From the NCBI GenBank assembly GCA_945877425.1, contig CAMCRZ010000005.1:39633-103632 (forward strand): DNA of 64,000 nt, read 5' to 3'. The position numbers and the translations under genes are program-made. The stretch is from an uncultured Treponema sp. (GTDB lineage Bacteria; Spirochaetota; Spirochaetia; Treponematales; Treponemataceae). Positions 35,280 through 43,545 of this stretch are shown here, piece after piece. The notes below the pieces were generated by a model. It did not search any database. It was not told the origin of the DNA and saw only the letters and a list, made by a program, of their open reading frames with translations. Every line of letters starts with the position of its first letter. Position 1 is the first letter of the stretch.

Positions 35280-37163
35280 TTAGAACCAAACTTTGAATGT
35301 TGTTTCAAGTTTACCTGCTTTGTTGTAAGTAGCATCACCTGAATCAAAGAAACCGTTTACAAGGTCATTAGATTCATAGTTGAAAGAAAGTTCAACTCTG
35401 TCGTAGCTAACAGCAAATCCTGCCTTAACATAAGCATAATCGTTGTCTGAATTGAATGAATCGTGATATCCGGTGAACCAGATTTTTGGAGACATTCCGA
35501 TGTTGATAGTTGTTTCTTTTCCTGTGTTTACATCAAGAACTTTCTGTTCAATAATTGGCATCCAGTATCTGATACCTGCTGAAAGTCCGTAGATTGCTCT
35601 GTCTGAACCTGCACCGAAGATATCAAGTGCTCCAAGAACTTCCAGGTTTTTAACAAGAAGATCGTTTCCTGTGTTGAAAGATGCGTGAAGAATAAGCATA
35701 TCTTCGTTGATTGTATCTACTGTTTCGTCAAGGAATGTGCACTGTTCTGCAATTTTTTCGTCAGCGTACATTGCTGCAAATGTAATTCCAGGGTAAGCAC
35801 CGTGTTCATCTTTTAAGTACCATGGACGGTTTCCGCTGAACCATGTGTCGTATGCTGAATATTTTCCGCCGAATCCTAAAAGAACGCTTCCCATTGCTAA
35901 AGGAAGTAAGTCACCGCGGCTTTCAAGCTGAACCATTGTAAGACCAGCCTGTGGTTTAAGATAGAAATACTGTCCTAAGTCAAACTTATATTCTGCACGA
36001 ACACCTGCACGAAGATCCTGCTTGTAAACTGAATCTTTTCCAAGAATACCGTTGCTGAATCCTGCTTCTACATAAAGGTTGTTTAATCCAAACCAGTCGC
36101 CGTAAAGTCCTGCTGTTAATTTGTAAATCCAGTCTGTTTCTTTTTGTGAAGAGTCTGCTGTATCTTTTGTTGTGTCTGAGTTTCCAGATGACCATTCAAG
36201 TGTTGAACCAAAGTCGCCGTCTACTTTAAATACACCGTTCATTTTGTAGCCAGCCTGAAGTCCGTAGAATGTGTCTGAATCAGATTTTGATGAAAGGTAT
36301 GTCTGTAATGAATGGCTCTTAAGCTGACCATAGCGGCGTTCTGTGTCTACTCCAACGAATTCGTAGCAAACGTCAGGAACTGCTGTGTAGTTTACATAGC
36401 CTAAGTCTGTTTCGTCTGTATCATAAAGGTTAATGTATGCGTTTCCAATGTGAATTTTTGCGCTGTCTACGAGAAGTCTGAATGCACCGTCGTTCCAGTC
36501 ACCGTCATCGTTCATAGAAAGTTTTGAACCAGAAGCTGCATCAACTGCCCATTTAAGTGCGTCACCTGCTGCATAAACACGGATGTCGCCCCAGATTGGA
36601 AGTGAATAGCGGTTTCCTGCCCAGATTTCGCCAATATCAATAAGGTTTACCTTAAACTTAACTTTCTGGAATGTGCTGAATGCACTTTTTCCTGTATCAA
36701 GATCTGCACCGTATGTTACTGTTGATTCGCCGTAAAGTTCTGTAGAAACTCTAAGTCCTACATCCGGCTGATTTTTTCTTTCGCCGTATGCTGAAACTGT
36801 AACTTCGCTTGAAACTGAATACTTTCCGTCTTTTGTTTTAGCTGTAATTACAGCCTTTCCTTCTGCACGCGGCCAGAGACGACCTTTCATATCAACTTTG
36901 ATAATATTCATATCGCTTGAAGACCAGTTTAATTCTCTTGAGCTTTCAGGAATGTCTTTCCAGTCAACCCAGAATCCAGGAACTGAATTTGAATAATCTT
37001 CTGCATTAAGAGAGATTTCGTAAGTTGTGCTGTACGGTTTGTCGTAAAGTCCAATTGAAAATCCCTGTCCTGCTTCTTCAATTTCTTCCTGTGCAAAAAC
37101 CATTCCCAGCGAAAGCAAAGATGCAAAAGCAACAGCTAATCCCTTTTTTAATACACATTTCAT
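35280..37163 (-). CDS. Msp/Tpr-like outer-membrane beta-barrel with N-terminal Big2 domain
   Basis: The 627-residue protein has a signal peptide (cleavage near VFAQ), a bacterial Ig-like Big2 domain (about 45-125; LNWSSSDMNIIKVDMKGRLWP, GKAVITAKTKDGKYSVSSEVTV) and a long region of alternating aromatic beta strands ending in a C-terminal Phe (LETTFKVWF), the usual mark of an outer-membrane barrel. Internal sequence such as STVTYGADLDTGKSAFSTFQKVKFKVNL resembles the treponemal major sheath (Msp/Tpr) proteins. It is the first gene of the long GH43 operon, directly behind a promoter with two LacI-type operators, so it is probably the inducible pore for the oligosaccharides made by the lipoprotein enzymes. 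That role is inferred. Confidence 0.75.
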   Translation of the reverse strand: MKCVLKKGLAVAFASLLSLGMVFAQEEIEEAGQGFSIGLYDKPYSTTYEISLNAEDYSNSVPGFWVDWKDIPESSRELNWSSSDMNIIKVDMKGRLWPRAEGKAVITAKTKDGKYSVSSEVTVSAYGERKNQPDVGLRVSTELYGESTVTYGADLDTGKSAFSTFQKVKFKVNLIDIGEIWAGNRYSLPIWGDIRVYAAGDALKWAVDAASGSKLSMNDDGDWNDGAFRLLVDSAKIHIGNAYINLYDTDETDLGYVNYTAVPDVCYEFVGVDTERRYGQLKSHSLQTYLSSKSDSDTFYGLQAGYKMNGVFKVDGDFGSTLEWSSGNSDTTKDTADSSQKETDWIYKLTAGLYGDWFGLNNLYVEAGFSNGILGKDSVYKQDLRAGVRAEYKFDLGQYFYLKPQAGLTMVQLESRGDLLPLAMGSVLLGFGGKYSAYDTWFSGNRPWYLKDEHGAYPGITFAAMYADEKIAEQCTFLDETVDTINEDMLILHASFNTGNDLLVKNLEVLGALDIFGAGSDRAIYGLSAGIRYWMPIIEQKVLDVNTGKETTINIGMSPKIWFTGYHDSFNSDNDYAYVKAGFAVSYDRVELSFNYESNDLVNGFFDSGDATYNKAGKLETTFKVWF

Positions 37164-37227
37164 ATAGTTTCTCCTTTTACGAAACTTTCAATTTATTATT
37201 GAAAAATAATTTCAAATCATAAAACTA

Positions 37228-37289
37228 TGAAAACCTTTTCATAACATTTCTAGTATACAGTTACTTACTGCTTTATGCAAACGTTTTCA
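37228..37289 (-). promoter_or_regulatory. Promoter with two operators for the Msp-like operon
   Basis: Reading the minus strand: TTGCAT (37275-37280), a 17-nt spacer, TATACT (37252-37257), then TGAAAACCTTTTCA (37228-37241) downstream. A second palindrome, TGCAAACGTTTTCA (37276-37289), overlaps the -35 box and fits the catabolite-responsive-element consensus (WTGNAANCGNWNNCA). Confidence 0.75.
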
Positions 37290-37314
37290 TAAAGTTTTTG
37301 TTATTTTTTTTAAT

Positions 37315-37350
37315 CTGCCCGAAAGGCTTTAAGATGCACTTTTCAGGCAG
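37315..37350. terminator. Hairpin between the GH43 operon and the Msp-like promoter
   Basis: CTGCCCGAAA and TTTCAGGCAG form a 10-bp stem. The T run (TTTTTTT) follows on the plus strand, while the minus-strand side has only ATTAAAAAA. It probably ends the upstream operon weakly and blocks antisense transcription. Confidence 0.5.
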
Positions 37351-37372
37351 TTTTTTTATTTTTGTTTGTCAG

Positions 37373-39478
37373 TTACTGCTCTAAAAACTTTATACCGTAA
37401 AGGAATGAACCAACTCCACGCCGTCCGGTATTTGCTTCAAGAACAACTGCAGAAGAGTCAGAATCTGCTAACCTCCAGTGAAGAGAACCTTCAACACAAC
37501 GTACATTACAAACTGTAGCTCCTTCAGGAACGGTTTGAGTAGAATTATTTGACCAGTCTGACTGATAGAATGACGATACAGTTTGCAATGATTTGCTTTC
37601 AATTTCACTCTTTGAATAAAGTATTCCTGTACTGCTTGCACTGGCTTTAGTAAATGAAAGATACTTATCTACTGGATTTCCGCTTGCATCTGTTGCCTGT
37701 AATGAGAACGGTTCAGTTTCTGCGAAATAGCTGGAGCCTGCACTATCAGAAGCTGCAAATGGCGGTCTGACAACAAATTTTGCTGAATAACTTGCATTTT
37801 TAACAGAAGCAATATCATCTTCAACGGTGCCTGATGTGTAATAAACTTTACCATCTGTAGTTGGAATTACCCAGCCGGATCTATTGTTAGTCCAGAATAC
37901 AACAGTTCTATAAACCATAGAAACAGTTGAGTCATATTTAAGAGAGAAGCTTGCAGTTTCAGAGTTATTTTCCTTTGAAGCAAGATTTGTTATAACTTCA
38001 AAAGAATATGGTTTGCCAGTTTCAAGCCCTTCACTAACGGTGTAACTTGTTTGGTCATAAGCAATACTGTCTACAGTTTTTATACAAGAGGCACCTTCGT
38101 ATACTTTTACTGTGTAAGAGTAATCGTAATCTTCTCTATTAGATTCTGTAATATCCGGAACTGTCCATTTAACATCAATACCTGTATAAAGGCTTGAAGC
38201 AGCTACAGAAAGATTTTTTACAACTGGTTTTACCGGTTTAACAGTTACAGAACTTTCGTTTCCGTCATAATCAACTGCAGCAACAGTAAATGTAAATGTA
38301 TGTTCTGTATCACACTCAAAAGTACAATCCTGTTTTCCAGCATTAACATTTACTCCAGAAGGAACAGTTCCTGCATCAGTACTATTTGGAGTTACTTTTA
38401 TATATTTAAAGTCTTTGTCTTTAGGGTCTGTCCATGAAACATAAATCTTACCGTTTGTTAAATACGAAGCCGTTGCATTAGAAACAGCAGCTGTTGCCGT
38501 TGTGTCCTGTGCGGTAGTAACTACAACCTTTGTTTCTTCGCTCTTTGTTTGCCAGTTGCCGTTTACGTCGTATGAAAGGAAGTAGAATGTATAGTCTGTA
38601 TTTGCTTTAAGCAATTCGTAAGATGCTGTTGTGTAGGCACTTGTCCTTACTACATCTTCATAAGACTCACCAAACAAGTTTTTGTCTGCAGTAACAATTT
38701 TTACACCAGCGTAATCGTCATCAGACGGATTTTTCCATGAGAATGAAATTCCGTGATCTGTAGTTTTATAAGTTACGGCTACACTTCCCGGTACTTCTTT
38801 ATCAGCTAAAAGTGTTTTGTCTACGTACACACCTTCAGACTTCATGCCATTAAGATAGCCGTAAACATAGAAGCGGTATTTCTTAGTTCCTGCGCGGTTT
38901 GTTATAAGATTTTCTACAGTGTAACTTCTCTTTGTAACATCTACGTAATGCTGGCTGAACGGCGTTAAGTCTTCAATATTTACAGTACCTAATCCTGTAA
39001 TATCGTATGCTTCAATAAGAACTTGTCCTGCAACTGAAGGCTTTTCCCATGACAAAGTAACTGTTGTAGAAGTAATATCCGAAACTTCCAGTTCCGAAAC
39101 TGGTGACGGCTTCATTGAAGTAAGGGTAATTGTTACGTAGCAGTTTTTCTGAAGCTTTCCGTCTTCTGTTTTAGCACTGATAACTGCAGTACCTGCGCCC
39201 TGTACTGTAACTACTGTAGTTCCGCTTCCATCATTTGAAACAGTTGCAATCTGCTTGTTGGAAGAAGTCCAGTAAACTTTAGAAGATGAATTTTCAACTT
39301 TTGCCGTAATTTTATGTGTTGTAACGGCAGCCATTGCAGATGTTATTTCAACAGCGTATTCACTTAAAGTAAGGGAAGGCGTGCTGTCTTCATTTTTTTC
39401 TGCAAGGTCATTACAGCTTGTAAAAGAAAAACTAAGGAGAACTATTGCTGTAAAGATTCCAATTATTTTTTTAATCAT
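37373..39478 (-). CDS. Big2/FN3 multi-domain lipoprotein A
   Basis: The 701-residue product begins MIKKIIGIFTA with lipobox FTSC. The start has AAGGAGAA upstream, and the frame extending further back lies over the previous gene. It has one Big2-like domain (about 30-115; VYWTSSNKQIATVSNDGSG), about four fibronectin III-like domains (near 120-210, 215-315, 320-415 and 420-510; each with a SWxxP or WTxP strand) and a 170-residue C-terminal domain I cannot place (SMVYRTVVFWTNNRSGW to GVGSFLYGIKFLEQ). No catalytic motif is seen. It is likely a surface glycan-binding or scaffolding lipoprotein, comparable in role to SGBPs, an inference from domain makeup and locus. It is the last gene of the second GH43 operon. 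Confidence 0.75.
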   Translation of the reverse strand: MIKKIIGIFTAIVLLSFSFTSCNDLAEKNEDSTPSLTLSEYAVEITSAMAAVTTHKITAKVENSSSKVYWTSSNKQIATVSNDGSGTTVVTVQGAGTAVISAKTEDGKLQKNCYVTITLTSMKPSPVSELEVSDITSTTVTLSWEKPSVAGQVLIEAYDITGLGTVNIEDLTPFSQHYVDVTKRSYTVENLITNRAGTKKYRFYVYGYLNGMKSEGVYVDKTLLADKEVPGSVAVTYKTTDHGISFSWKNPSDDDYAGVKIVTADKNLFGESYEDVVRTSAYTTASYELLKANTDYTFYFLSYDVNGNWQTKSEETKVVVTTAQDTTATAAVSNATASYLTNGKIYVSWTDPKDKDFKYIKVTPNSTDAGTVPSGVNVNAGKQDCTFECDTEHTFTFTVAAVDYDGNESSVTVKPVKPVVKNLSVAASSLYTGIDVKWTVPDITESNREDYDYSYTVKVYEGASCIKTVDSIAYDQTSYTVSEGLETGKPYSFEVITNLASKENNSETASFSLKYDSTVSMVYRTVVFWTNNRSGWVIPTTDGKVYYTSGTVEDDIASVKNASYSAKFVVRPPFAASDSAGSSYFAETEPFSLQATDASGNPVDKYLSFTKASASSTGILYSKSEIESKSLQTVSSFYQSDWSNNSTQTVPEGATVCNVRCVEGSLHWRLADSDSSAVVLEANTGRRGVGSFLYGIKFLEQ

Positions 39479-39491
39479 ATTCTTATTCTCC

Positions 39492-41279
39492 TTACTCTGT
39501 AATAACTGTTTCTGTAATATAAATTGCAGCACAGCCAACACCATCTTCAGCTTTTGAAGCTGGCTCTCCGCCAAATACTAAACTTGCATGACACAAATAA
39601 TTTCCAAGATTTTCGTCATAGAATCTGTACCAGCCTGCACCTGTTTTTACGGTAGACTCGCCAAGTTTAAACGAAGCATCTTTTCTTTTTTCTGTAATAT
39701 ATTTTTCAGTAAGTTTTGCACACTGAAGTTTGTTTGCATAACCAGAAGAATCTGTCCAAACATTTGTACCGGTACATTGTGCTCTACCTGTAGTATCAAG
39801 ATACATATAGTAGCCGGAACCGTTACCATCTGCATCACAAGACTGAAGGCTGAAATATCCTTCTGTTCCGCTTAATGCAGAAGTTACGAGCCAGTAGCCA
39901 TAAGTTACATTTGCACTTACTGCACCAACGTCCCATCCTGTTTTTAACTTAGAATCTCCACTACTAGCATCTAGATTCTGAACAACATAACGTCCAGATT
40001 GATAACCAGAGAGCAAACGCCAAATAACTTTCTGTGTTTTTCCTGTAACATAAGGAGAAGAACATTTAGCGCCTTGTGCATCGTAAGTTGTAACGTAAAC
40101 GTTGTATTCAGTAACAGGATTAAGTCCGGAAACAATTGCCTGCTGTACGCCAGAAGCAACTTTTACTTCTTTAGTCAACTTAACAGGATTGCCGTCTTTA
40201 TCTTTTACAGTAACTTCGTAAGTGTAAGAAGAATCGTCGTAATCTTTCCATGTAACTCTAAATCCGTCTGAATAGTAAGGTTTAACATTAAGTTCTGTAA
40301 CAGATGGTGCAGATAAGAATTCTACTTCAATAACGTTTCTTTCGTCATAGTAGAAATCTTCGTTGTAAAGGAAAAGCTGTGCTGTATATTCGCAGCCTAT
40401 AGATAAGTTTTCAAATGAATGAGAAGTTAAAGAATTGCTGTTGTAAATTCTTTCTTCCGGAATGTAAGCGCTTTTATCTGTTGAATAAAGTTTAACTCCT
40501 GTGTAAGCATAATTAGTTTTTACTGCAGGAGAAGCCCAGGTAACAGTTACATCAGTACCGTTATTTTCTGATACGCTAAGGCTAACTCCGCTGCCGCTGA
40601 TTGTAGAAGGATTTTCTAATGCTAAAGTAGTTAATTCCAATTCTTTTCTTGAAGATTTGTTTCCTGATGTATCTACAGCGTAAACTTCAAAAGAATAGCT
40701 TTCTTCTGTATTAAGGTTTCTAGCCCATCCGTATTCCCTTCCTATTGGAACAGTTACAGTTTTCTTGCCGTATTTAATTTCAATGTGATCAAGATCGTCG
40801 TCTACATCTTCCGGATCAGTCCATGTAAAGTAAACGTTGTTTCCATGAACTTCATTGCTTAAGTTTGAAATTCCAGAAGGCGGTGTACTTTCCATTGTAC
40901 ATACTACGGAAATGTATTTTTTTACACTTCCGCTCTTGTTCTGAACAACAACTCTTGTAGAGCCTGTTCCTTCAAGAATAACGTTTACGGTTTTTCCAGT
41001 TGAAGCACTTACAGAAGCAACTTCTGTGTTTTCAGAAGACCAGTAAACTATAGTATCATCTGCAAAGTAAGGACCAACTGTTGCTGTAACAGACTGCTCT
41101 GCCTTTTTCTTTGAGCCAACTAAAGAAACGCTTTCTATGTCTAAATTGATGTATGAAATTTCAGTTCCATTATCTTCAGTGTATTTGAAGTCTGAATAAT
41201 TTCCGTCTGAACAACCGGCTACAGCTAACAATGAAAGAGAAACGGAAGTTACTGCTAAAAGTTTTTTAATAAGTTTCAT
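39492..41279 (-). CDS. Big2/FN3 multi-domain lipoprotein B with beta-trefoil-like C-terminus
   Basis: The 595-residue protein has a lipoprotein signal peptide (lipobox VAGC, cysteine near residue 23), a Big2-like domain (about 45-130; VYWSSENTEVASVSASTGK), three FN3-like domains (about 135-420; YFTWTDPEDVDDDLDHIEIKYG, VTWASPAVKTNYAYTGVKLY, RVTWKDYDDSSYTYEVTV) and a C-terminal 170 residues with repeated motifs (GYWLVTSALSGTEGYFSLQS, GYYMYLDTTGRAQ, GWYRFYDENLGNYLCHASLVFGG) resembling an AbfB or ricin-type trefoil. It shares the first half of its architecture with the next gene downstream and is probably its partner in glycan binding. Confidence 0.75.
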   Translation of the reverse strand: MKLIKKLLAVTSVSLSLLAVAGCSDGNYSDFKYTEDNGTEISYINLDIESVSLVGSKKKAEQSVTATVGPYFADDTIVYWSSENTEVASVSASTGKTVNVILEGTGSTRVVVQNKSGSVKKYISVVCTMESTPPSGISNLSNEVHGNNVYFTWTDPEDVDDDLDHIEIKYGKKTVTVPIGREYGWARNLNTEESYSFEVYAVDTSGNKSSRKELELTTLALENPSTISGSGVSLSVSENNGTDVTVTWASPAVKTNYAYTGVKLYSTDKSAYIPEERIYNSNSLTSHSFENLSIGCEYTAQLFLYNEDFYYDERNVIEVEFLSAPSVTELNVKPYYSDGFRVTWKDYDDSSYTYEVTVKDKDGNPVKLTKEVKVASGVQQAIVSGLNPVTEYNVYVTTYDAQGAKCSSPYVTGKTQKVIWRLLSGYQSGRYVVQNLDASSGDSKLKTGWDVGAVSANVTYGYWLVTSALSGTEGYFSLQSCDADGNGSGYYMYLDTTGRAQCTGTNVWTDSSGYANKLQCAKLTEKYITEKRKDASFKLGESTVKTGAGWYRFYDENLGNYLCHASLVFGGEPASKAEDGVGCAAIYITETVITE

Positions 41280-41296
41280 TCTATTCTCCTCCTTTA

Positions 41297-42439
41297 TTAG
41301 TCATTAAAAGAACCTGTAACTGTTCCGTTGTAAGCGTCTATTGTTAATGTGTCATACAAGTGGAACCGCGGTTCGTAGTAATTTGCAACTGTAGAAGACT
41401 TTACAAATTCCAATGGTGCCCAAACATAAGTGCTTTTTGCATAATCAGTTGTGTTCCATTTGTTAAACATAAGGATAAACGTTGTGCCTTTTTGTCCCTG
41501 CACTCTGATTATTGAAGAAAATTCCATTCCTTTGTCAGAAACTATGTAATCTTCATCGTCGTAACATGGAACTTTTTCCAAGCCAGACTTACTTGCAAGG
41601 TCAGCTATTTTTTCTGCACTGGCAAAATAAAGTCCGTCATTTGTTGTATCATAGTTGCTTAAATTCAAGTCACTATCGCTGCTAGCAGTAGCACCTTTTT
41701 GACCTTTGCGGGCTGTAAACATATAATACATATCGTTATAGCGGATAATGTCTGCGCGTCCTGTGTTGTAAATAGGAATTCCCATAGAACATATTCCGTA
41801 AGAACCAAATTTTCCGCTCATAACGTCAATACATGAATATTCATTGTTTAAGCCGTAAATAAAAGTTTTCCAAGTATCATCGCCATCATCACGGGCAAAA
41901 GTAATAACGTAACCCTGGCCTGTTTCATCTACGTAAAGAGAATTTGCAACAGAACCGTCGTTTATGGCAAAACGGCTGCGGTAAACCCTGAAATTTCCGT
42001 ATGGTTTGTCACAAAAAGCAACAAGAACATTGTTTAATGTACTTGAAGTGTTGTATGTAAGCCACATAACGTAGTTGCCTGTATTCGGGTTATACACAAC
42101 CTGCGGATTTTTAATATCAGCAACGTTAAGCAAGTCGCTTGAAGTTGAAGTAAGAACGTTATTTTTAAAAGTCCAGTTTACTAAGTCAGTTGATTCATAA
42201 CACTTAACTGCACGAAAACCGTTTCCGTCGCCAGTTTTGATTTTATGTGAATAGTCCATACCGTACCAGTAATACTTTGAACCCACTTTTATAACGTCAT
42301 CGTGAGCCTGAATGGCATTTCCGCTTTTATCATTCCACAACTCATCGTTTGTGAGAGTATGTGAACCTGTTTCTGCAACAGCTGATGCAATGAAAATAAG
42401 TCCACAAGTTACTAAAGAAATCAGTTTTGAACATTTCAT
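41297..42439 (-). CDS. GH43 subfamily 24-like secreted protein with altered active site
   Basis: The 380-residue protein has a signal peptide (MKCSKLISLVTCGLIFIASAVA). I choose the ATG behind GGAGA and not the one overlapping the previous stop. The propeller opens KVGSKYYWYGMDYSHKIKTGDGNGFRAVKCYESTDLVNW, as in exo-beta-1,3-galactanases of GH43_24, and continues NPQVVYNPNTGNYVMWLTYN. Compared with its neighbour at 43.5-45.3 kb the three active-site positions (Glu119, Glu257, Gln358 there) appear as Lys, Arg and Thr. It may thus be a non-catalytic binding relative or have changed substrate. It is the third gene of the LacI-controlled operon that starts at 45.3 kb. Confidence 0.78.
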   Translation of the reverse strand: MKCSKLISLVTCGLIFIASAVAETGSHTLTNDELWNDKSGNAIQAHDDVIKVGSKYYWYGMDYSHKIKTGDGNGFRAVKCYESTDLVNWTFKNNVLTSTSSDLLNVADIKNPQVVYNPNTGNYVMWLTYNTSSTLNNVLVAFCDKPYGNFRVYRSRFAINDGSVANSLYVDETGQGYVITFARDDGDDTWKTFIYGLNNEYSCIDVMSGKFGSYGICSMGIPIYNTGRADIIRYNDMYYMFTARKGQKGATASSDSDLNLSNYDTTNDGLYFASAEKIADLASKSGLEKVPCYDDEDYIVSDKGMEFSSIIRVQGQKGTTFILMFNKWNTTDYAKSTYVWAPLEFVKSSTVANYYEPRFHLYDTLTIDAYNGTVTGSFND

Positions 42440-42453
42440 TTTGTCAGTCTCCA

Positions 42454-43533
42454 TTAATAATTAACCAGTGCCTTATATTCTTTTTCCGTAATTCTTGTAA
42501 CAGTTGCATCTTCTGAAGATGAATTTAATGTTACAGCCGAAGAATAATCCACCCAACTTGAAGGATCAGACAAATCTGATGTTCCAAGAATTGTATAAGT
42601 TCCAAGATTCTGTGTTTTCTTAGCAAGAAGAATCCAGGTTTTTCCGTCTTCCAGCTGATAAAGGCAAGGAAGTTCCGTGCCAATCACCTGACTTTGATCT
42701 GTAAGGCGGTTAATGTATTCATAGCGTCCTGTAAGGGAATTAAAGTGTTCGCCCCAGTTTTCCATTTTTGCAATCTGAATATCTAAGCCTTTGCCTGTTT
42801 CTGGAGAAACAAGTTCATCACGGTAAACCATGAAGTAATCCATGCCGCTTCTTACAGCGTATCCTGCAGATACAGAATAACTTGGCGTAAACAATGCACT
42901 GTTTGTTTCGTCTTTTGTAGTAATAAAGTCGTAAGTTTGTGTTGTGTAAATGCCGTAAACACCATCGTTATTTCTTCCAGTCCAGTAAATGTCGTAACAC
43001 TTGCCGGCTTTGTTGTACATTGCACGTGGAGCAGAAACGTCCCACTTAGAAGATGTTACTTTAAGAAGATGTTCGTTTTTCCATGTGATAAGGTCTTCAG
43101 AAAATGCAACGTAAATGTACTGGCTTTCCGTACTGTTGTAAGTGATGTCATAGATGTGACCAGGTTCATTTTGAAGTCCCCAGCCAGAACAGTCTCTTGC
43201 CAAAAGTACAAAAGTTCCATCGTTTTTGCGAAAGATATAAGGTTCACGAATATGGCCTGTCCCGATAGTAGATTCATGTACTGAAGCAAAACCGTTTACC
43301 GCTGTCCAGGTAAGACCGTCTGCACTTACGCTTAAATGAAGGCTGTCGCTTGCTTTAGTTTTTGTTGTTCCTATAGAAGCCATTACGTAAGCGCTTGTAA
43401 TTTTTTTGCCTTCTGACCATGAAGAAGGTTCTATGCAGGTTTCTTCTACTAAGTTTTCACAACTTGTAAAACAGGCTGCAGTTAAAACTAAAGCAGGAAC
43501 TATTGCAAAAATGCTTTTTGTTAATTTTTTCAT
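42454..43533 (-). CDS. GH43-fold lipoprotein with Glu at the usual base position
   Basis: The 359-residue protein has a lipoprotein signal peptide (lipobox FTSC, cysteine near residue 25). It matches the GH43 paralogs at 24.6-28.4 kb in STIGTGHIREPYIFRKNDGTFVLLARD, VSAPRAMYNKAGKCYDIYWTGRN and GTELPCLYQLEDG, but the base aspartate of RDP is Glu97 (codon GAA). The central Asp motif (IDA) is replaced by AGYAVRSGMDYFMVYRD. The acid Glu seems kept. The active site is therefore unusual and substrate use cannot be predicted. It is the second gene of its operon and overlaps the start region of the next gene. Confidence 0.78.
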   Translation of the reverse strand: MKKLTKSIFAIVPALVLTAACFTSCENLVEETCIEPSSWSEGKKITSAYVMASIGTTKTKASDSLHLSVSADGLTWTAVNGFASVHESTIGTGHIREPYIFRKNDGTFVLLARDCSGWGLQNEPGHIYDITYNSTESQYIYVAFSEDLITWKNEHLLKVTSSKWDVSAPRAMYNKAGKCYDIYWTGRNNDGVYGIYTTQTYDFITTKDETNSALFTPSYSVSAGYAVRSGMDYFMVYRDELVSPETGKGLDIQIAKMENWGEHFNSLTGRYEYINRLTDQSQVIGTELPCLYQLEDGKTWILLAKKTQNLGTYTILGTSDLSDPSSWVDYSSAVTLNSSSEDATVTRITEKEYKALVNY

Positions 43534-43545
43534 CTTCTTTCCTCC

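Noticed and set aside
37315..37350. Terminator for a plus-strand gene near 37.3 kb
   Set aside because: The T run is on the plus side, but no plus-strand gene exists there. It is better seen as a boundary hairpin.
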